NCBI GenBank assembly: GCA_963778525.1
Contig: CAVZUJ010000001.1
Span: forward strand, 558,001-622,000
Length of the DNA: 64,000 bases
Origin: Schlegelella_A sp963778525
Lineage (GTDB): Bacteria; Pseudomonadota; Gammaproteobacteria; Burkholderiales; Burkholderiaceae_C
Direction: 5' to 3'
Shown here: piece by piece, positions 59,269-64,000 of the stretch
Layout: the number at the start of each line of letters is the position of its first letter
Numbering within the stretch: the first letter of the stretch is position 1
The notes under the pieces: generated by a model
Seen by the model: the letters and a program-made list of their open reading frames with translations, nothing else
Told to the model about the DNA's origin: nothing
The model's database searches: none
Translations under genes and position numbers: made by a program

Positions 59269-60075
59269 TCAGAAATAGGTCCACAGCATCTTCGCCGCCA
59301 GGATGTAGAGGAGGCCGGCGAAGATGCGGCGCAGGGCCGCCACCGGCATGCGGTGGGCGGCACGCGCGCCCCACGGCGCCGTGAGCACGCTGCCGGCGAC
59401 GATGCCGAGCAGCGCCGGTCCGTAGACGAAGCCGAGCGCCAGCGGCGGCAGATCGTGAACCTGCCGGCCGCTCAGCATGTAGCCGAGCGTGCCCACCACG
59501 GCCACCGGGACGCCGAGCGCGGCGCCGGTGCCGATGGCGGTGGTCATCGTCACGCCGCAGAAGAGCATGAAGGGCACGGTCATGAACGCGCCGCCCGCCG
59601 ACACCAGTCCGCAGACGACGCCGATCAGCAAGCCGAAACCCAGCAGCGCCGGCGTGCCCGGCAGGGTGCGTGCGGCGGCCGGCTTGCGGCCGAGCAGGAT
59701 CTGCGTCGCGCCGGCAAAGACGATCAGCGCGAAGGCCAGCGCCAGCGTGCGTTGCGGCACCCAGCCGGACAGCGCGGTGGCGAGCAGGGTGCCGATCACC
59801 ATCGCCGGCCCCATGCGGCGCACCAGCGACCAGTCGACACCGCCCAGGCGGTGATGCGTTCGCACGCTGGCGCTCGATGTGAAGATGACCGACGCCATGC
59901 CGGTGCCGAGGGCCAGATGCACCGTGTGGTCGGGGGCGAAGTGCTGGGCCGCGAACATCGCCGCCAGCACCGGCACGAGCGTCATGCCGCCGCCGATGCC
60001 CAGCAGCCCGGCAAGAAAACCGACGAAGGCGCCGGTGGCGAGATAGGCGAGCATCCAGGCGGCGATCACCGGCAC
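59269..60075 (-). CDS. TSUP (TauE/SafE) family permease
   Basis: A 268-residue membrane protein with about eight helices in two similar halves. The first half carries AFVGFLAGLLGIGGGMTLVP and the second IGVVCGLVSAGGAFMTVPFM, the paired GGG-x-x-x-VP motifs of TauE/SafE exporters. Members export sulfite, sulfoacetate or other organic anions. No sulfonate-metabolism neighbour is present, so the substrate is open. It is divergent from the Bug-protein gene. Confidence 0.92.
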   Translation of the reverse strand: MPVIAAWMLAYLATGAFVGFLAGLLGIGGGMTLVPVLAAMFAAQHFAPDHTVHLALGTGMASVIFTSSASVRTHHRLGGVDWSLVRRMGPAMVIGTLLATALSGWVPQRTLALAFALIVFAGATQILLGRKPAAARTLPGTPALLGFGLLIGVVCGLVSAGGAFMTVPFMLFCGVTMTTAIGTGAALGVPVAVVGTLGYMLSGRQVHDLPPLALGFVYGPALLGIVAGSVLTAPWGARAAHRMPVAALRRIFAGLLYILAAKMLWTYF

Positions 60076-60206
60076 AGTATCGCTGCGCAGGCGTGATTCA
60101 CGTCCGGGCCGAACGCGGCATCATCAGCCACTTGGTCGCGCCGATGGGCCTTCGTGCCGAAGAGGTCGAATGGCCGATCCAGAACAATTTCATGGAGAGA
60201 AAGATC

Positions 60207-61172
60207 GTGTCGTTCGCAAAGATGGGAAGGCTGTTTCTCGGTTGTTCGCTCATGCTGGCAAGCGCGCTCGCGGCAGCGCAGAGCTGGCCTTCCAAGCCGA
60301 TCAGGCTCGTCGTTCCGTATCCGCCGGGCGGCTCCAATGACCAGCTCGCGCGCTACATCGGCGCGAGGCTGCAGGAAACGTGGGGGCAGCCGGTCGTCAT
60401 CGACAACAAGGCCGGCGCCAATTCGATCATCGGCAACGAGTTCGTCGCCCGCAGCCCGCCCGACGGCTACACGCTCCTGATCAATTCCGTCGGCGGCATG
60501 GCGATCAACCCCCTGCTCTATCCGACCCTGCCGTACAACCCTTCGACGGCGTTCACGCCGATCGGCATCGTTGCCATCGCGCCGGTGGTCATCGCCATCA
60601 ACACCGCGGTGCCGGCGAACACGTTGCAGGAGTTCATCGCCTATGCGAAGGCCCATCCTGGCAAGCTGAACAACAGCGCGGGCTCGACGATCTCGAACGT
60701 CGCCGCCGAGCTGTTCAAGCAGATGGCCGACATCCGCCTGACGTCGATCCCGTACAAGGGCAGCGCGCCGTCGGTGGCCGCAGTGCTTGCCGGCGATACC
60801 CAGCTGGTGATCGTCGACGCCGCCGCCATCGCCGCGCAGATCCGGGCGGGCAAGATCAAGGGACTGGCCATCGCCGGGCCGACGCGCCTGTCGGTTCTGC
60901 CGGATGTTCCGACCGTCGCCGAAGCCGGCATGCCGGCGTACAAGCTCGATGCATGGGTGGCCCTCTTTGCGCCGGCCGGCACGCCGCCCGAGCTGGTCAA
61001 CCGGATCAGCACCGAAGTGGCCACCATCATGCAGCAACGGGACGCCCGCGAAACGCTGGGCGCGGCGCTCGTTCCGGTGGGCGGCACGCCCGAGGAGCTC
61101 GGCAATGCGCTCAGCAGCGACCTGGCGCGCTACGCGCCGCTCGTCAAGTCGCTGAACATGAAGGCCGACTGA
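60207..61172 (+). CDS. Tripartite-tricarboxylate (Bug/TctC) periplasmic binding protein
   Basis: Bug proteins capture organic acids for TTT transporters or signalling and are greatly expanded in Burkholderiales. I use GTG 60207, seven bases after GGAGAG, giving the signal FAKMGRLFLGCSLMLASALA ending AAAQ; ATG 60192 is an alternative. The mature protein starts SWPSKPIRLVVPYPPGGSND, the family hallmark. The ligand loops DNKAGANSIIGNEFVA and PYKGSAPSVAAVLAGDTQL follow. No TctA/TctB membrane genes are nearby. It ends 18 bases before the FAD oxidoreductase gene, so both probably serve the same compound. Confidence 0.93.
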   Translation: MSFAKMGRLFLGCSLMLASALAAAQSWPSKPIRLVVPYPPGGSNDQLARYIGARLQETWGQPVVIDNKAGANSIIGNEFVARSPPDGYTLLINSVGGMAINPLLYPTLPYNPSTAFTPIGIVAIAPVVIAINTAVPANTLQEFIAYAKAHPGKLNNSAGSTISNVAAELFKQMADIRLTSIPYKGSAPSVAAVLAGDTQLVIVDAAAIAAQIRAGKIKGLAIAGPTRLSVLPDVPTVAEAGMPAYKLDAWVALFAPAGTPPELVNRISTEVATIMQQRDARETLGAALVPVGGTPEELGNALSSDLARYAPLVKSLNMKAD

Positions 61173-61190
61173 AGAACAGAGGTCTCGGCC

Positions 61191-62778
61191 GTGGACTGCG
61201 ACCATGACTTGATCGTGCTGGGCTCCGGCCTTTCGGGCCTGGCCACGGCATTGGCCGCGCGGACCTTCGGGCTGAAGACGCTGGTGCTCGAAAAGGCTTC
61301 GCTGATCGGCGGCGGCACCTGCCATTCGACCGGCCTGGTCTGGGTCGGCTGCAACCACCTCGGGCGAGCCGCCGGCATCGCCGACCGGCTCGAATGGGTG
61401 CGCGAATACATGCAATTCATGGGCGGCGGACAACAGACGGCCGAGAACATGGAGGCGTTCATCGGCGCGGCGCCAAGAGCGCTGCAGTTCTTCGAGAGCT
61501 GCGGCATCGCCTTCGAGCCTGGTGCAGGGCATGGCCGACCACCATTTCCAGCACGCGCCGGGCGCGCTCGCGCAAGGCCGGACCTTGGCAACGCGGCTGA
61601 TCGCAAGCCGGGAGCTCGGTGCCTGGAGCGACCGGATCGTGCGACCCGGCCATGCACCCTATGCCGTGACCGTGGAAGAGCTGGTGGCCTCGCGCTCGGG
61701 CAATTGGCCCGCCGGCCTTCTCGACGCGCGCCGCAAAGACGACCTCTGCGGCCTGGGGGTCGGGCTGGTCGCGCACTTCCTGAAGGCGGCCCTGGCCGCC
61801 GGCGTCGAGGTGCGCACCGACGAGCGCGTGCTCGAGCTTTGCAAGACGGGCGAGCGGGTCAGCGGTGTCGTTCTCGCCGACGGGCGCCGCCTCGCCGCGT
61901 CGGCGGTCGTCATCGCCACCGGCGGCTATGAATCCAACCCCGAGATGGTCAGGAATTTCGAGGCGGTCCCGGGCTGGCATTCGTACTTTCCAGCGTCGAT
62001 TCAGGGCGACGGACTCGGCCTGGGCACGCGGGCCGGCGCTGCGCTGCGGGTGATCCACAACCAGATGCAGCTCTTTCTCGGCTTCCCCGTGCCGGTGGCC
62101 AACGGGAACGCGACCGAGTTTCGCCTGGCAGGCATCGTCGAGCTGTGCAGCCCGCACACGATGGTGGTCAATCGGCGCGGTCTGCGCTTCGCCGACGAAT
62201 CGGTTTTCCAGCGTGTCGCCAGCCGCTTGCGCGACTACGACCAGGAGCGCAGGGAGTTTCTCAACCTTCCCTGCTTCCTCATCTTCGACCGCCAATTCGC
62301 AGAGCGATTTCCGTTCGCCGGCCGACCCGTCGGCGATATTCCGGATTGGGTCACGCGGGCCTCGACCTTGAACGAGCTGGCGAGCCGGCTCGGATTGGAT
62401 GCCTCGAGCCTCGAGCAGACCACCCGACAATTCAATCAGGGAGTCGCCAACGGCAGCGACCCGCAATTCGGGCGTCGCGGCGACCTGCGCTTTCCCGAGC
62501 GTCCCTCGTTGGGCACCGTGCTCGAGCCGCCGTTCTTCGGCGTCGAGCTCAGGCCTTCGGGCTCGGGCTCGGCGGGATTGATGACCGACGAGCGAGCACG
62601 CGTGCTGGGATACGGCGGCTCGCCGGTGAATGGTCTTTATGCCGTCGGCAATGCGGCGGCCAAGACCGAGATTGGCGTGGGTTACCAGGCCGGGTTGACG
62701 CTGGCCTCGAGCCTGGCGTTCGGCCTGCTCGCCGCCGAAGACATCGCGTCGTCGAGGGCGCTTGCCGCCACCCGCTAG
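61191..62778 (+). CDS. FAD-dependent oxidoreductase (fumarate reductase/KstD-like), one frameshift
   Basis: A flavoprotein of about 528 residues. From GTG 61191 it reads CDHDLIVLGSGLSGLATALA with the FAD dinucleotide loop, then VLEKASLIGGGTCHSTGLVW. The frame breaks near 61518 (GAGCTG read as GAGCCTG) and resumes as LVQGMADHHFQHAPGALAQG. The second half has GVVLADGRRLAASAVVIATG and the typical C-terminal FAD stretch GLYAVGNAAAKTEIGVGYQA. The family includes ketosteroid dehydrogenases and fumarate reductase-like enzymes, so substrate is not certain. It follows the Bug gene and converges with the thiolase. Confidence 0.88.
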
Positions 62779-64000
62779 GTTTGCAGAAGCGCGACCGTTC
62801 CCTGGCCGCCGTCGGTGCAGATGCTGACGATGGCGCGCTCGCCGGCAGCGCGACTCGACAGCTCCTTCACGGCCTGGCTCAGGATTCGCGCGCCCGTGGC
62901 ACCGAACGGATGGCCGAGGGCGACGCTTCCGCCGTTGGGGTTCATGCGCTCGCGCGGAAACGCGCCGAGCTCGGCATCGACGCCGGCCTTGGTGCGCAGG
63001 AACTCGGCGCTCTCCAATGCCTTCAGATGAAAGAGCACTTGCGACGCAAAGGCCTCGTGGATCTCCCACAGGCCGATATCCGCATAGGTCAGGCCATTGC
63101 GCGCGAGCAGGCGCGGAATCGCATAGGCCGGCGCCATCAGGAGGCCTTCCGTGCGGAAATCGACCGAAGCGATTTCCCAATCGACGAGACGGGCGCGCGG
63201 CGTCGCTTCGGGCAGCTTGGCGAGTCCGGCTGCGCAGGCAACCCACAGGCTCGCCGCGCCGTCGGTCAGCAGCGACGAGTTGCCCGCGGTCATCGTGCCC
63301 TGGCCGCTGCTGCGATCGAACACCGGCGCCAGGCGGTCCAGCTTCGCCAGCGACGTGTCCTTGCGCGGGATCGTGTCGCGACGAACGTCGCCCAAGGCGA
63401 TCACCAGGTCGTCGAAGAAGCCGCGGTCCCAGGCCGCGCTCGCGCGCTGATGGCTTTGCAGCGCGTTCTCGTCCTGCGCCGCTCGCCCGATGCCCCACTG
63501 CTTGGCCGTGATTTCGGTGTGCTCTCCCATGCTCAGGCCGGTCGTGCGATTGCTCACCGCGGGAATGAAGAGCCCGATGTCGGCGACCTTGATGTCGGCG
63601 ACGTGTGCGATCTTCTGGCCGAGCGAGCGCGCCTGCTGGAACTTGCGCAGCCAATCGGAAAGCGGTTGGCTCAGGCCGATCTGGACGCGACTGAGGCTGT
63701 CGACACCACCGACGAGCGCGAGCGTTCGCGATCGGCCGTCGATCATCCCTGCGGCCTCGAACGCACCGACCATGCTGGTGCCGCAGGCCATGACGGTCGA
63801 AAACGCCGGGATCGTCGGCGCGACGCCGGCATCCATCAGGACTTCGCGGGCGATGTTGCTCCAGGCGAGATTCGGGACCACATTGCCCCAGACGACGAAG
63901 TCGGGCGCGGCGTCGCCGAGCAGGGAAATCATGTGGCGCACGACCGGGACCGAGAGCTCGATCGCGTCGAATCCGGCGAGCGCGCCATCGACCTTCGCGA
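62775..64000 (-). CDS. Acetyl-CoA acyltransferase (thiolase), 5' end cut by window edge
   Basis: The C-terminal 408 residues of a thiolase are present; the frame is still open at base 64000. The acylated Cys is in FSTVMACGTSMVGAF. The thiolase signature NPNGGSVALGHPFGATGARI and IHEAFASQVLFH (catalytic His) are complete. The second active Cys is in SICTDGGQGTVALLQ. The sequence looks closer to FadI-type enzymes. Its stop overlaps that of the convergent FAD oxidoreductase gene by four bases. Together with the Bug protein and oxidoreductase it suggests degradation of an organic acid or steroid-like compound. Confidence 0.93.
   Translation of the reverse strand, partial: AKVDGALAGFDAIELSVPVVRHMISLLGDAAPDFVVWGNVVPNLAWSNIAREVLMDAGVAPTIPAFSTVMACGTSMVGAFEAAGMIDGRSRTLALVGGVDSLSRVQIGLSQPLSDWLRKFQQARSLGQKIAHVADIKVADIGLFIPAVSNRTTGLSMGEHTEITAKQWGIGRAAQDENALQSHQRASAAWDRGFFDDLVIALGDVRRDTIPRKDTSLAKLDRLAPVFDRSSGQGTMTAGNSSLLTDGAASLWVACAAGLAKLPEATPRARLVDWEIASVDFRTEGLLMAPAYAIPRLLARNGLTYADIGLWEIHEAFASQVLFHLKALESAEFLRTKAGVDAELGAFPRERMNPNGGSVALGHPFGATGARILSQAVKELSSRAAGERAIVSICTDGGQGTVALLQT

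Overview
The window is GC-rich, tightly packed bacterial chromosome. The gene order (accD-trpABF-truA-fimV-asd-leuBDC, then gltA-sdhE-sdhBADC with divergent mdh), the Bug-type (TctC) binding protein and the short intergenic GC-rich repeats point to a betaproteobacterium of the order Burkholderiales, perhaps near the Rubrivivax/Leptothrix/Comamonadaceae group. This assignment is inferred from gene content and order, not from a search. I found no rRNA, tRNA, CRISPR array, insertion sequence or prophage.

Layout. 1-11332 (minus strand): fatty-acid, tryptophan, lysine/threonine and leucine synthesis, with truA and fimV between. 11430-16507 (minus): citrate synthase and the succinate dehydrogenase operon. 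16643-19450 (plus): malate dehydrogenase, a trans-aconitate methyltransferase and a CitE-like CoA-ester lyase. 19579-24897: a secreted protein, a rho-independent terminator, serC, an AbrB/PIN toxin-antitoxin pair with its own operator, and aconitase. 24908-32170: mixed small-molecule enzymes (MBL hydrolase, SDR, glyoxalase I, ChaC, a MobA-like nucleotidyltransferase, PdxH, a YdcF-like protein, an alpha/beta hydrolase). 32248-37856: a complete urease operon, ureDABCEFG, with a structured inverted-repeat element between ureB and ureC. 38318-43476: a putative Fur box followed by a five-gene envelope redox cluster (di-haem peroxidase-like lipoprotein, outer-membrane porin, FMN-binding protein, ApbE flavin transferase, four-helix membrane protein with paired histidines) and then dodecin. 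43607-49648: lipoprotein, membrane and DNA-repair genes. 49572-53086 (minus): an MCE-type lipid transport operon. 53848-57097: a translationally coupled reductase-kinase-enolase-like operon. 57124-58443 (minus): a glyoxalase-like/ArsR/AHSA1 operon with a visible promoter and operator. 58574-64000: a TSUP exporter and a catabolic-looking set (Bug protein, FAD oxidoreductase, thiolase), the last cut by the window edge.

Two clusters deserve most attention. The 38318-43153 cluster looks like a flavin-based extracytosolic electron path: a transmembrane di-haem b module, an FMN protein, a di-haem c lipoprotein and an outer-membrane barrel, possibly iron-controlled. The 53848-57097 operon pairs a ketopantoate-reductase-like enzyme, an APH-fold kinase and an enolase homologue with three changed active-site positions. 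Its order copies the keto-acid to hydroxy-acid to phospho-acid to enol-phosphate logic of glycerate metabolism, but the altered enolase suggests another substrate.

Sequence quality. Sixteen otherwise well-conserved genes carry frameshifts. All eleven with a single lesion have length 3n+1, and most lesions are one duplicated base in a recurring context. I read these as sequencing insertions, not pseudogenes, and give spans from the true start to the true stop.
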